Below the pieces are notes generated by a model. The model made no database searches, was not told where the DNA came from, and was given only the letters and a program-made list of their open reading frames with translations. 64,000 nt of DNA from Rufibacter radiotolerans (GTDB taxonomy: Bacteria > Bacteroidota > Bacteroidia > Cytophagales > Hymenobacteraceae). Position numbers and translations under genes: made by a program. This document shows, piece after piece, positions 34,715 through 43,094 of the stretch. The stretch spans positions 3,253,001 to 3,317,000 of the forward strand of contig NZ_CP010777.1 of NCBI RefSeq assembly GCF_001078055.1, written 5' to 3'. How positions within the stretch are numbered: the stretch's first letter is position 1; the number at the start of each line of letters is the position of its first letter.

Positions 34715-35044
34715 ATGAAAAACACTACCATTTTGGTGGCTCTACTCGCAAAAGTAGAGCCCCGGCACAGGTATACCTATTCCGACCTCCTGGAAGATCA
34801 AGTAAAGGAACTCAGCATTGCTTATCCCCACCTTGATATTCCCTCCATTTTAGAAGATGAGTCCTTGATGGGGAATGGGCAGTCAATCTACAGCCTCCTT
34901 AACCAACTGGGCCATTTTAGGTCTGTTGTTGAAGAAGGCCCTGAGGGCGAGCGGCTTGTATTGGTGGAGATCACCGAAATCGCAAGCCAGGTCTTACAGG
35001 AGATTTTTGAAACCATAAACAGTGATGGAAATGACTCTATTTAA
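34715..35044 (+). CDS. Hypothetical protein, 109 aa
   Basis: 109 aa from the ATG at 34715. Contains LLAKVEPRHRYTYSDLLEDQ and a Leu/Glu-rich C-terminal half. No family assigned. It overlaps the DUF3987 start by about 20 bp and is therefore likely translationally coupled with it. Probable accessory factor of the maintenance module. Confidence 0.6.
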   Translation: MKNTTILVALLAKVEPRHRYTYSDLLEDQVKELSIAYPHLDIPSILEDESLMGNGQSIYSLLNQLGHFRSVVEEGPEGERLVLVEITEIASQVLQEIFETINSDGNDSI

Positions 35045-36443
35045 TTCCCGCACGGATTTGGGTAAGTTCAATGGCTTAGACCTAGATAAAATCTACCATG
35101 CCCTACCTGAGTATCCCAAAGGACTTCTCCGCCATCACCTCCCCCTACAGGAGCTTGTCCTTGCCATGTTCTCAATACTCGTGACCTTGCCTGCGCTGAT
35201 ACCGAACGTCTACATTGAGTATGGCGGCAAGAGAATCTATCCATTCCTGTTTCTTATGGTTATCCTTCCCCCTGCTGGCGGGAAGGGGGTGATCGGGCTT
35301 AGCCGCCTTCTCCTTGCGGACATCAATCTTAAGCTGAGCAAGGAATTTGATGAAGTCAACAGGAGATACGAGCATGAGATGCTAGTTTTCAAGAAGAACG
35401 CCGGCAAACCCGGATCACCCACTTTGCCGACGCCGCCGAAAATGCCCCAAGTGATAATTCCTGGCAATACGTCAGCTGCTCGTTTCATTGTACAGCTCAG
35501 CGAAAACGGTGACCGTATAGGAGGGATCATCAACGAAACCGAGGCAGATGCGTTGTCCAATCTTCTAGGAACGGAGTTGGGTGGTCAAAGCTCCATCATC
35601 CTAAGGCAAGCCTACCACCATGAGCCTATCTCAAGTGCGAGGAAAGGAAACCGTGAGACCCTAGTTGCCCATCATCCAAAACTTGGGATTCTGGTGGCGG
35701 GGACAGAGAACCAGCTACAGGCTCTATTCAAGCAAGGCAGCCAGGATGGCCTTACTTCCAGGTTCGCCTTTGTAGAGCCGGAAGGGAACATGGAATGGGT
35801 TACCCCAAGACCATTAGGTACGGATAAACCGATTGAAGAACAATACCGACAGTATGGCCGGAAGTCTTTGGAATTATGGCCTCAGACCAAAGACCTTGAT
35901 TTGGAGGTACAGCTCACCCCGGCCCAGTGGGACGAATTGGACAGAGTTGGAGAGGAAATGCAGCGACAGGCACATTTGGAGGGCGGCGTTTACGCCGTAT
36001 CCATCGCCAGAAGGCACGCCCTAATGTTGGTAAGATTTTGCACGATCCTGAGCTTCTTCCGCCATATTGACCCAGAAACTTGTAAGGTGCCTTCTTTCAA
36101 GGGTCCCATATTCCCGACAGAAGAAGACTTCTGGGTGAGCAAAGAGCTAACCAAATACTCCTTCCAAAAGGCCCTGGACATCTTCAAACGGATGCCAGGT
36201 CCGCCCTCAATAAGGATGAACCACACCCGGCAGTTTACTTTCTACACATCCCTCCCACAGGAATTTACCATGCCAGAGGCTATTGAAGTGGCTGCCAAAG
36301 AAAACATACCTCCCCGCACGAAAGACCGATGGCTCAAAGAGTTTGTGGAGACAGGCGCACTGGAGCGATTAGCGAGAGGTCACTACAGAAAATGCCACGT
36401 GGCGGAAGCGGCGTTGGCGGAAGAGTATTCACCAATAAATTAA
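35025..36443 (+). CDS. DUF3987 domain protein (primase/helicase-associated)
   Basis: About 472 aa. The N-terminal part (YHALPEYPKGLLRHHL, IYPFLFLMVILPPAGGKG) and the central PGNTSAARFIVQLSENG, followed by ETEADALSNLLG, are typical of DUF3987, a family found in replication regions of integrative elements and plasmids of Bacteroidota. PPAGGKG takes the place of a Walker A loop. The C-terminal third (about 400-470) may be a winged helix. ATG 35025 is preferred over the in-frame GTG at 35022; both overlap the preceding gene. Probable initiation of element replication. Confidence 0.8.
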   Translation: MEMTLFNSRTDLGKFNGLDLDKIYHALPEYPKGLLRHHLPLQELVLAMFSILVTLPALIPNVYIEYGGKRIYPFLFLMVILPPAGGKGVIGLSRLLLADINLKLSKEFDEVNRRYEHEMLVFKKNAGKPGSPTLPTPPKMPQVIIPGNTSAARFIVQLSENGDRIGGIINETEADALSNLLGTELGGQSSIILRQAYHHEPISSARKGNRETLVAHHPKLGILVAGTENQLQALFKQGSQDGLTSRFAFVEPEGNMEWVTPRPLGTDKPIEEQYRQYGRKSLELWPQTKDLDLEVQLTPAQWDELDRVGEEMQRQAHLEGGVYAVSIARRHALMLVRFCTILSFFRHIDPETCKVPSFKGPIFPTEEDFWVSKELTKYSFQKALDIFKRMPGPPSIRMNHTRQFTFYTSLPQEFTMPEAIEVAAKENIPPRTKDRWLKEFVETGALERLARGHYRKCHVAEAALAEEYSPIN

Positions 36444-36447
36444 AACT

Positions 36448-36732
36448 ATGGTTTTCAGATTTGCAAGCCTTCATAAGATCGTTTATGTAAGGGACGGAGA
36501 AGTATTGCTCACAGTTGAGACTGACAGGCTTTCAGAAGTCATCATTCATCCTCCTGACTCCCCAACCCCCTCTCACTTCAGTTTATGGGTATTCTTGCTC
36601 GCTAGTCAGGAGTGGGCAACTAGAGACCAATTGCTTGAGCTTCGCGATTTCATAAAAAGCGAAGTCCCGAGCAGTGGTATTGACTGGAAAGCTACGGATG
36701 AGTTGGTCCGGCTCAAGGGTTTAATCTATTAA
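36448..36732 (+). CDS. Small hypothetical protein, 94 aa
   Basis: 94 aa, in the same strand, 4 bp after the DUF3987 stop, so probably co-transcribed. It has a beta-rich first half and a helical C-terminus. No family recognised. A terminator follows at 36753. Confidence 0.5.
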   Translation: MVFRFASLHKIVYVRDGEVLLTVETDRLSEVIIHPPDSPTPSHFSLWVFLLASQEWATRDQLLELRDFIKSEVPSSGIDWKATDELVRLKGLIY

Positions 36733-36752
36733 CTATTTGCGCCAACGCCACT

Positions 36753-36790
36753 AACGCCACGCTATGTTTTTCAATTAGCGTGGCGTTTTT
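36753..36790 (+). terminator. Intrinsic terminator of the HTH-DUF3987 set
   Basis: A 12-bp stem (36753-36764 with 36776-36787), GC-rich at the base, is followed by a T-run on the plus strand. It ends the transcription unit starting near 34378. Confidence 0.85.
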
Positions 36791-36849
36791 CATTCCAATC
36801 TACACCCCAGGGCTCGGTGAACGTGTTTACCCGGACACAGAACCTAAAG

Positions 36850-37107
36850 CTATTGCTGCAATTCCACTTTCACTCTAACCTGAACACCTGCATTGGAGCA
36901 ATCCGAGTTGAAAGCAATGATGCCAGAATTGTGAGAAGTTGAGCTACAGGAGAAGATCAGATTGGGTTTCTCAGGGTAAATGTTGCTATGATACGTGTTT
37001 CCCCAGTTTATAAGGAAACAGCTTACCAACATCATCTTTTTCTGCTTGGTGCCGATTGGATTGAAGACCTTACAGGTAGAGACATGAGAAACCACACTGC
37101 ATTGCAT
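36850..37107 (-). CDS. Small Cys-rich hypothetical protein, 85 aa
   Basis: 85 aa with five Cys, a possible hydrophobic patch and no clear signal. It begins just after the stop of the exported 136-aa gene (its ATG lies 3 bp before it), so it may be translationally coupled. No family recognised; kept with moderate confidence because of this coupling and because no better frame covers the segment. Confidence 0.4.
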   Translation of the reverse strand: MQCSVVSHVSTCKVFNPIGTKQKKMMLVSCFLINWGNTYHSNIYPEKPNLIFSCSSTSHNSGIIAFNSDCSNAGVQVRVKVELQQ

Positions 37108-37110
37108 CGT

Positions 37111-37521
37111 TCAATCAATTAATTGAGTAATGGCATATACCCAAGCCATGTTGTTATATTCAAAATATAACTGGATTTCCCCAGCCTTTTGACGATTTAC
37201 CAATGTGATTGTGCAGCGCTTACCATCTCCATCAAGAGCACCCAACTCGAGTGATAAATTATTGTCATCATCTCGCCTACTATCACCGACAGATATTATG
37301 TCATAAATATCTTTCTTTGAGTTGTAAACAGTGATTCGCCTATTCTCCAGGTCCGAAACGATCAAGACACTGTGATCTTTCCACGGTCCATATTCAGGGT
37401 TCTTAACCTCTTTATCTAGATAAGCAACAGCCTTAGTGCGAAATCTTTGGGAAGGTTCATCCTTTGCCTTTAGTGTAAAGCAAATAAGTGTAAGCAGTAA
37501 AATGGGTAATAGTTTTTTCAA
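37111..37521 (-). CDS. Exported hypothetical protein, 136 aa
   Basis: 136 aa with signal peptide MKKLLPILLLTLICFTLKA. The mature part has repeated beta strands (VLIVSDLENRRITVYNSKK, ITLVNRQ) and an acidic loop. It looks like a small beta-sandwich. No family recognised. Coding on the minus strand between the DUF3987 set and umuC. Confidence 0.6.
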   Translation of the reverse strand: MKKLLPILLLTLICFTLKAKDEPSQRFRTKAVAYLDKEVKNPEYGPWKDHSVLIVSDLENRRITVYNSKKDIYDIISVGDSRRDDDNNLSLELGALDGDGKRCTITLVNRQKAGEIQLYFEYNNMAWVYAITQLID

Positions 37522-37601
37522 TTTGTTCTAACTTTAATTCGTGAGCGATTGAAACCGAAATTTAAAGATTACTTTGAAAAGAACATATTGGTTGATTTAT
37601 C

Positions 37602-38876
37602 TTATTCGATATAAACTATAGGAATTTCTGAGAGTCTAGTAGTAAAACACGGTGACCTGCGCTCACACTTCATCTGCCATAAGGGGTCAAGCCCTTGGGC
37701 AGCTACCTTAACGATGTCCCTCCCGTAGCGGGCGGCGAGCCGGTCCACCGTCTCCATGAGGCTATTGTGCTTTTCCCTGTCTACCTTGTCCAGCAGGTCG
37801 TACTGGATCTGGTAGTTGGGTACGATCTCCGTCAGGAAGACCCCGGACTTCTTGTAGCGGTACCCCGGCCGGAAGATGGACTTGAGCGCCAGGGACGCGT
37901 AGTGGATCAGCTCCAGGTCCGAGTTGGTGGCGACCGGCAGGGTGATGGTCCGGCTGTTGCTGTACTGGGGTTCTCTTTCCGAGAAGAAGTTGGTCTGCAG
38001 GAACACCGTCATCACCCGGGCGCAGCTTCCCTGCTTCCTAAGTTTACGGGCGCACGTGGCGGCGTAGCTTGCGGTCGCCTCCTCAATCTGGGAGTACTCC
38101 GTCAGCCGCTCCCCGAACCCCCGGGAGGTGCAGATCCCTTTCTTGGGCGGGGCGAGCTCCTCCAGCTCCAGGCAGCTCTCCCCCCGGAGTTCTTTCACCA
38201 GTCTCAACCCAACGACCGCCATGTGCTTCTTCACCCAAGCGTCATTCTTCTGGGTGAAATCATAGGCGGTGCTCACCCCGTGCCGTCTGAGCAGTTTCGC
38301 GTACTGCCGTCCCACTCCCCACACGTCCTCGATCTGGGTGGCTTTCAGCGCCTCCGCGAGGTGGTGCGGGTCGGTGAGCACCAGCACCCCCTTCGCTTTC
38401 TGGGACTTCTTAGCAAGTTTGTTTGCTACTTTAGCGAGCGCCTTGGTCGGCGCGACCCCCAGGCTGATGGGAATGCCCGTCCACTGCTGCACCGTGCGCT
38501 TGATCTCCCAGCAGTATTCGTTCAGGTCTTTCTTGTAGAAGTTGCCCAGGTCCAGGAACGACTCGTCGATGGAATATACCTCGATGTTCGGGGTGAACAG
38601 GGACAGCGTCGCCATCACCCGGCTGGACATGTCCCCGTACAGCACGTAGTTGGAGGAGAAGGCGTGCACGTCACCGCACTCCGCTAGGTCACGAATCTCG
38701 AAGAAGGGAGCACCCATCTGGATGCCCAGCGCCTTTGCCTCGTTGCTGCGGGCGACCACGCAGCCGTCGTTGTTGGAGAGCACCACCACCGGTTTTCCGT
38801 TCAGCTGCGGCTGGAAGACCCGCTCGCAGGAGGCGTAGAAGTTGTTGCAGTCGCAGAGCGCGAACAGGGTGGTCAT
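37602..38876 (-). CDS. umuC: UmuC-like Y-family DNA polymerase
   Basis: 424 aa from the ATG at 38876. Y-family signatures: [19 protein letters not shown] (N-terminal, with catalytic Asp8), [14 protein letters not shown], and [10 protein letters not shown] (catalytic Asp-Glu, about 96-105). The C-terminal little-finger domain is present, so length is full. It is the translesion polymerase of PolV; with UmuD' it replicates damaged DNA. It overlaps the umuD stop in an ATGA arrangement (38873-38876). I reject the longer frame starting at 38918, which lies inside umuD. Confidence 0.93.
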   Translation of the reverse strand: MTTLFALCDCNNFYASCERVFQPQLNGKPVVVLSNNDGCVVARSNEAKALGIQMGAPFFEIRDLAECGDVHAFSSNYVLYGDMSSRVMATLSLFTPNIEVYSIDESFLDLGNFYKKDLNEYCWEIKRTVQQWTGIPISLGVAPTKALAKVANKLAKKSQKAKGVLVLTDPHHLAEALKATQIEDVWGVGRQYAKLLRRHGVSTAYDFTQKNDAWVKKHMAVVGLRLVKELRGESCLELEELAPPKKGICTSRGFGERLTEYSQIEEATASYAATCARKLRKQGSCARVMTVFLQTNFFSEREPQYSNSRTITLPVATNSDLELIHYASLALKSIFRPGYRYKKSGVFLTEIVPNYQIQYDLLDKVDREKHNSLMETVDRLAARYGRDIVKVAAQGLDPLWQMKCERRSPCFTTRLSEIPIVYIE

Positions 38877-39337
38877 CGCATCACCGGCTTGTGCAGGATC
38901 CAGACGATCACGCCCCACACCCGCATGTCCATCTCCTCGGTGATCTCTATCCGCGGGTAGGCCGGGTTCGCCGGCTCGAGGAACACTTTGTCTTTAATCT
39001 TCCGGAAGGTCTTCACCGTGAACTCCCCGTCCAGGAAGCACACCACCGGCAGGCCATCCCTGGGCTTGAGGCTCTTGTCTATCACCAAAAGGTCACCTTC
39101 GTGGATGTTGGCGTCCCGCATGGAGTTACCTTTTACCTTCATCATGAAGGTGGAGGTGGGGTTCTGGACCAGGTACTCGCCCAGCTCGATCCGGTCCTCC
39201 AGGTAGTCATCGGCGGGAGAGGGGAACCCGGCGCTGATGTAGGAGGCAAACAGGGGAATTTCCACCCCCTCCAGTAGGTCGATGGGAATCGGTTCCAGCA
39301 CGGGGGAACCGATGGGTATTATCTTTGCGCAGCTCAT
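38873..39337 (-). CDS. umuD: UmuD-like S24 autopeptidase
   Basis: 154 aa. LexA/UmuD-type Ser-Lys peptidase: cleavage site Ala-Gly in YISAGFP (about 33-39), catalytic Ser in KGNSMRD (about 69-75) and Lys in GEFTVKTF. It is a partner of UmuC; RecA-assisted self-cleavage gives UmuD'. The start is supported by a strong Shine-Dalgarno (AAGGAGGTG) about 6 nt upstream, unusual in Bacteroidota, where SD-less starts are common, and so a mark of a foreign or highly expressed gene. Confidence 0.93.
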   Translation of the reverse strand: MSCAKIIPIGSPVLEPIPIDLLEGVEIPLFASYISAGFPSPADDYLEDRIELGEYLVQNPTSTFMMKVKGNSMRDANIHEGDLLVIDKSLKPRDGLPVVCFLDGEFTVKTFRKIKDKVFLEPANPAYPRIEITEEMDMRVWGVIVWILHKPVMR

Positions 39338-39497
39338 ATCAACACCTCCTTTGCATCACGGTTACTAATAAAGTTAGCAATTACGCGAAACTATATAGAA
39401 AAGGTGAATATCAGAGCGTGTTTTTCTGCAGTTGTGGGTAACTCGCGTGGAAAAGCCTAAAAATGTTAGCAAGCTCCTGCCGTGTGGTGACCCTCCT

Positions 39498-39877
39498 TCA
39501 GGAGATGCGGAAACCAGCGCCGGCGATACACTCGTTGAGCAACTGGAGGAAGACTTTGAAGTCCGGCGGGTACTCATTCGAGCCCCACGACTTCAGCTTG
39601 ATGCCCGGACCCTTCGCCTTCAGCTCCCACTGGATGCCGTCGCACGTACCGTTCACGTACTCCTTTTCCCAGGTGCAGCCGGCCAGGAACGCCAGCAGCT
39701 TCTCCCAGCTCTCCGGCCGGGGGGGGGTACTGTCAGCATATCCTCTTCCTTTGGTGGCATGGGCATGTCCCAGGTGAAGCACTTCAGCACCCCATCCCGA
39801 TAAGTAACCCAGTAGCCGGTGGCGAAGAACCCGACCAGGGTGAACTCGAGCGTCAGCGGTTTCGGTCTTTTTGTCAT
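39498..39877 (-). pseudogene. Frameshifted hypothetical gene with a 9-base homopolymer
   Basis: Two overlapping reading frames together make one coherent protein of about 126 aa: residues from the ATG at 39877 (MTKRPKPLTLEFTLVGFF to EEDMLTVPPP), then a second frame (RPESWEKLLAFLAGCTWEKE to AGAGFRIS) ending at 39498. The break falls exactly at a run of nine G on the plus strand (39719-39727). One extra base, or two fewer, would join the frames. Whether this is a true mutation, a phase-variable switch or a sequencing error cannot be decided here. No family recognised. Confidence 0.65.
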
Positions 39878-40054
39878 AGCTGGAAGGATGTTCGGTGGCG
39901 GCGTTCGGTGCCCGTACCCAAGGTACTGAAAAATAGGACGATGCAGCGGCAGAGTGCAATACTTCCGGCGTGGTTTATCGGTGGGTCTCCGGCTCTTCTA
40001 CCGGTGGTTGTTTGCTTGTAAATTCCTACCTTGTTCACCGTCAGCCAATATCCC

Positions 40055-40318
40055 ATGAAGAACTACTTGCTTCTGCTATTGCTGCTCCTGGGCAGCACCA
40101 CCTACTCCTTCCCGACATCGACGGAGAAAGCACCCGTAAGCATCCGTCAGGGAACCGCGGCCCCGAAGGTGTACATCTGCAAGGGTGGCTCCGCCTACGC
40201 CTACCACAAGAGTGACAGATGCTCCGGATTGAACAGATGCACCCATACCATCGTCTCCGTTTCAAAGGGTGATGCAGAAGGGGTACACCGTCGGAGACCG
40301 TGCAAGAAATGCTACTAA
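40055..40318 (+). CDS. Small exported Cys-rich protein, 87 aa
   Basis: 87 aa from the ATG at 40055, with signal peptide (LLLLLLLLGSTTYSFPT). The mature part contains KVYICKGGSAYAYHKSDRC, SGLNRCTHTIV and RRPCKKCY, with five Cys and one His, which suggests a disulfide-bonded or metal-binding small domain. Similar small exported proteins occur repeatedly in mobile elements of Bacteroidota, but function is not known. I prefer 40055 over the upstream start at 40031 because it opens the signal peptide directly. Confidence 0.65.
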   Translation: MKNYLLLLLLLLGSTTYSFPTSTEKAPVSIRQGTAAPKVYICKGGSAYAYHKSDRCSGLNRCTHTIVSVSKGDAEGVHRRRPCKKCY

Positions 40319-40375
40319 GGATCCTACACGGGGACCTTCAGCGTTCAATCATCAACAGGTTAACCCAGAAACTGG

Positions 40376-40516
40376 ATGAGACGGACCTTCTGTGTCTCCT
40401 GTCGGACAGCAATCTATGCTGAAAAGATCCCCGATGCTAAACCAGAGCTGGTTGAGAGGGTAAAGCGTCTCTACCCCGACAATCCAAAAGCTTTCCGAGA
40501 TTTCACCTACCGGTAA
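40376..40516 (+). CDS. Small ORF with CxxC motif, 46 aa
   Basis: An open frame from ATG 40376: MRRTFCVSCRTAIYAEK, a charged LVERVKRLYPDNP segment, then FRDFTYR. The composition (zinc-finger-like CVSC plus a coherent helix) looks like a real small protein or the tail of a degraded one; there is no in-frame extension upstream because a stop lies at 40361-40363. Kept with low confidence. Confidence 0.4.
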   Translation: MRRTFCVSCRTAIYAEKIPDAKPELVERVKRLYPDNPKAFRDFTYR

Positions 40517-40582
40517 GAGCGATGTGCACTTTATGAAGAGTGAAGATTAAGACGAAATCAGGTACCATGTGTAACTGGTGAC

Positions 40583-40617
40583 ACATACCCCGTCTCACTA
40601 ATGATACAGGGGTATGT
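40583..40617. terminator. Weak hairpin downstream of the CxxC ORF
   Basis: A 9-bp stem ACATACCCC / GGGGTATGT with a 17-nt loop, without a long T-run. It could be a bidirectional terminator between the plus-strand small genes and the minus-strand gene ending at 40671. Confidence 0.4.
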
Positions 40618-40670
40618 TTAATGTCGTTAAAATTATTGTACCAAATTTTGGGAATAAGCTTCTAGAAAGG

Positions 40671-41129
40671 TTACCGCTTTTTCGTAGTTTGTGATTTTGC
40701 ACTCACTGGTCGCATGGAATATACGAACGATTCTAAAATACCCTCAGAGTTTAGGTGTGGTTTCTGAAATCCAAACATAATAGTACCATCTGGTACTAAG
40801 ACATACGAGATGAAGATTTTTTTTCCTGATGGAAGTATTTCTGCTTCATACTTCTCATCATGAGTAGCTGCAAATTCATTTTCTATCTTCATGGTTCCGC
40901 GAAGTATTCGGTATCGTTGCTTCGCATTATTATTAACAATGATAAATTCAGGGGTAACAGTTATAGTGAAGTTACCTTTATATGTTATCTGGTCACCATA
41001 CTGATTCTTTTCTAAAACTCTATAAACCTGAAAGGTAGCTCTTTGGGGTAATCGTTGTGCTTGAGCATTTTCTACTCCTAGGATAAAGGAGAGTGCTGCA
41101 CAAACTACTGCTAAGAATATGTGTTTCAT
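40671..41129 (-). CDS. Exported hypothetical protein, 152 aa
   Basis: 152 aa with a signal peptide (residues 3-24, ending AQAQ). The rest is beta-rich with FQVYRVLEKNQYGDQITYKG and PDGTIMFGFQKPH. No family recognised. Its composition is AT-rich compared with the adjacent umuDC block, so it may be a separate acquisition. Confidence 0.6.
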   Translation of the reverse strand: MKHIFLAVVCAALSFILGVENAQAQRLPQRATFQVYRVLEKNQYGDQITYKGNFTITVTPEFIIVNNNAKQRYRILRGTMKIENEFAATHDEKYEAEILPSGKKIFISYVLVPDGTIMFGFQKPHLNSEGILESFVYSMRPVSAKSQTTKKR

Positions 41130-41248
41130 AATTTTTGTGTTTACAAAGATGGAGAAGTAAATATAAGGACAACAGTTTTATTTGTACCATATAAGGTGTT
41201 GATCTATATGGTGTAACATTAAGCATCAGCAACCTTCAACTTTCGCTC

Positions 41249-41479
41249 ATGAAGAGTGAAGAAGAGGTACTGAAGGCAATCGGGGAGAGACTAAAAGCGA
41301 TTAGGATACAGAAAGGGTATACCAGCTACGAGGCTTTTGCACTAGACCATGACCTAGGAAGGATGCAGTACTGGCGACTTGAGACAGGAAAAACGAACAT
41401 CACTGTCAAGACACTTTATAAAGTCCTGGAGATCCATGAGATGTCGTTCCCAGAGTTCTTTTCCACCGGCTTTGATTGA
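41249..41479 (+). CDS. XRE-family HTH regulator, 76 aa
   Basis: 76 aa with a Cro/XRE-type helix-turn-helix: GERLKAIRIQKGYTSYEAFA, DLGRMQYWRLETGKTNITVK, then TLYKVLEIHEMSFPEFF. Stand-alone DNA-binding regulator; its target is probably a promoter within the island. A strong terminator-like hairpin follows, shared with the convergent RadC gene. Confidence 0.8.
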   Translation: MKSEEEVLKAIGERLKAIRIQKGYTSYEAFALDHDLGRMQYWRLETGKTNITVKTLYKVLEIHEMSFPEFFSTGFD

Positions 41480-41530
41480 CGCAGATGGATGATCCGGTCC
41501 CCGCACCAAAGCAGAGAACCGGACCATAAA

Positions 41531-41569
41531 GCGGTGGAGTTTAAACCCATGAGATTTAAACTCCACCGC
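41531..41569. terminator. Bidirectional hairpin between HTH and radC-like genes
   Basis: A perfect 15-bp stem (41531-41545 with 41555-41569) and a 9-nt loop lie between convergent genes. No long T-run, so terminator activity is likely but not certain. Confidence 0.6.
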
Positions 41570-41574
41570 AACAT

Positions 41575-42033
41575 TCACAAAATCCCCTCGTCCGCGAAGC
41601 TGTAGTAACTTTCGGAAGGGGTGAGGATAAGATGGTCCAGCAGCTTTATGTTGAACAGCTCCCCCGCTTTCTTGATGCTCTGGGTGATCTGCTTGTCGGC
41701 AGAGGAGGGTGTCAAGTTCCCGCTCGGGTGGTTGTGCGCGATCACCATCCCGGAGCAGAGACCTTTCAAGGCGACCGCCATGATGAGCCTAACGTCTACC
41801 ACCGAGGCGGTAATCCCTCCGCTGAAACCCCTGTACACCCCGAGTACCTGATTGGCGGCGTTGAGGTACAGCACCTGGAACTCCTCCCGGATATTTATGT
41901 AGTCCGGGTCGAAGTGCTCTTTGAAGACGACATATGAATCCTGGGAACTGGTGATCTTGGGTGCGGTTGCTCTTTTCGGGTCGGCTGCATATCTCAGCCG
42001 GATCTCCTGCACGGTGCTTGTTTTCTTTCTCAT
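41575..42033 (-). CDS. RadC-like JAB/MPN domain protein
   Basis: 152 aa from the ATG at 42033. The JAMM motif is present: AHNHPSGNLTPSSAD (HxH and Ser-x-x-Asp). RadC-family proteins are common in mobile elements; the name from E. coli radC does not imply a proven repair role. The longer frame to 42087 crosses the terminator of the upstream gene, so I place the start at 42033. Confidence 0.85.
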   Translation of the reverse strand: MRKKTSTVQEIRLRYAADPKRATAPKITSSQDSYVVFKEHFDPDYINIREEFQVLYLNAANQVLGVYRGFSGGITASVVDVRLIMAVALKGLCSGMVIAHNHPSGNLTPSSADKQITQSIKKAGELFNIKLLDHLILTPSESYYSFADEGIL

Positions 42034-42048
42034 GGGTACATAAAATAA

Positions 42049-42078
42049 AAACCCACCCCTGGAGACAGAGGTGGGTTT
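42049..42078 (-). terminator. Terminator after the DUF3871 gene
   Basis: A stem of 9 bp (AAACCCACC / GGTGGGTTT) with an inner extension, followed on the minus strand by TTTTTATTTT. It ends the ATPase-DUF3871 transcript just before the radC-like start. Confidence 0.85.
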
Positions 42079-42101
42079 GTGGAACATAGGTTTAACTGTT
42101 G

Positions 42102-43094
42102 TTACTGCAGGTACCAGGAAGCGCTTCGGTTGTCCAAAGCGTCTTGGATCTGCGACGTGAAGTCAAGGGCGTTGACGCTTCTATCCAGGAACTGGTCAAT
42201 GTAAGTGGACTTGTTTGCTCCGGTGAACAGGTTGTAGAGCTTCCAGAGATTAATGTCCCCATCCTCCTGCCGGCAGAAGCTCAAATCCCTGTAGTAGTCG
42301 TTGGTCACGGAGTTCAGCTGCGAATCCCCGTACAGCAGCTCGGGGACCAGCTTCTTGTCCGCCGGTGGCAGGTAGTTGTACATCCTGCAACGACCGAGCA
42401 GCTGGGCAAACTGCCTTTCCGTGAGGGAGTACTGGGTGAGCGTCTGCATCTGCCTCAGGTGGCGGTGCTGGTCATAGTTCCCCAGCAGATTGTAGATCCC
42501 CTCCCGCAGTTGGTTCAGGTCGGTTACCCGCAAGTCCTCCACATAGCCATCGCTTCTCACACATAGGTTCGTGCACACCATGTTCTGAAAGCCGATGAAG
42601 ACCTTGAAGTGCTCGGCGGCCCCCTTCTTGTTGTAGAGGTTGTCCAGGTTGTACGCCTTCACCCCGCCTACCATCAGGGTGAGGGTGTTTCCCCCGATGG
42701 TGTCATAGATGGTGGGGACCTCCACGACGAACATCATCCGCTCATAGTAGAGGGTCCTTTCCCACTCATGCAGCTGGTTGGCGGGTTTGTTCTTCGCCTC
42801 GGGTATGCGCCCCTTGATCGGGTGGGACACGCGGATCTCAGGCTTGAGAATGGTCTCCCCCCGGAAAAGGTCAGCGACCGCCTCCTGCGTGGCCGCTATG
42901 AAATCGGATTGCGAGATCAGCGGCTCGTTGTCCTTGACGAAAACCGGGATGATGTGGTCCCGCCGTATCTCCTCGAACGGCACCCCTGACGTGTTGGCTT
43001 CTATGAAACTGCGAGAGCTGGATTTCCGGTCCAGCTCTCTGTTGATTTGCATTGCGGGTACCGGTACCCTAGCGAGCGTTTGCGTTGCTTCCAT
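42102..43094 (-). CDS. DUF3871 family protein
   Basis: 330 aa. Segments such as HIIPVFVKDNEPLISQSDFI, ILKPEIRVSHPIKGRIPEAK and VGGVKAYNLDNLYNKKGAAE are typical of DUF3871, a family known only from integrative elements and plasmids of Bacteroidota. Function unknown; the genomic context with DUF3987, RadC-like and RecA-like ATPase points to DNA maintenance or replication. It overlaps the ATPase gene by 26 bp and ends at a terminator. Confidence 0.82.
   Translation of the reverse strand: MEATQTLARVPVPAMQINRELDRKSSSRSFIEANTSGVPFEEIRRDHIIPVFVKDNEPLISQSDFIAATQEAVADLFRGETILKPEIRVSHPIKGRIPEAKNKPANQLHEWERTLYYERMMFVVEVPTIYDTIGGNTLTLMVGGVKAYNLDNLYNKKGAAEHFKVFIGFQNMVCTNLCVRSDGYVEDLRVTDLNQLREGIYNLLGNYDQHRHLRQMQTLTQYSLTERQFAQLLGRCRMYNYLPPADKKLVPELLYGDSQLNSVTNDYYRDLSFCRQEDGDINLWKLYNLFTGANKSTYIDQFLDRSVNALDFTSQIQDALDNRSASWYLQ

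Noticed and set aside
37695..38687. Plus-strand 330-aa frame opposite umuC
   Set aside because: Antisense shadow of a GC-rich gene; umuC on the other strand has full catalytic motifs.
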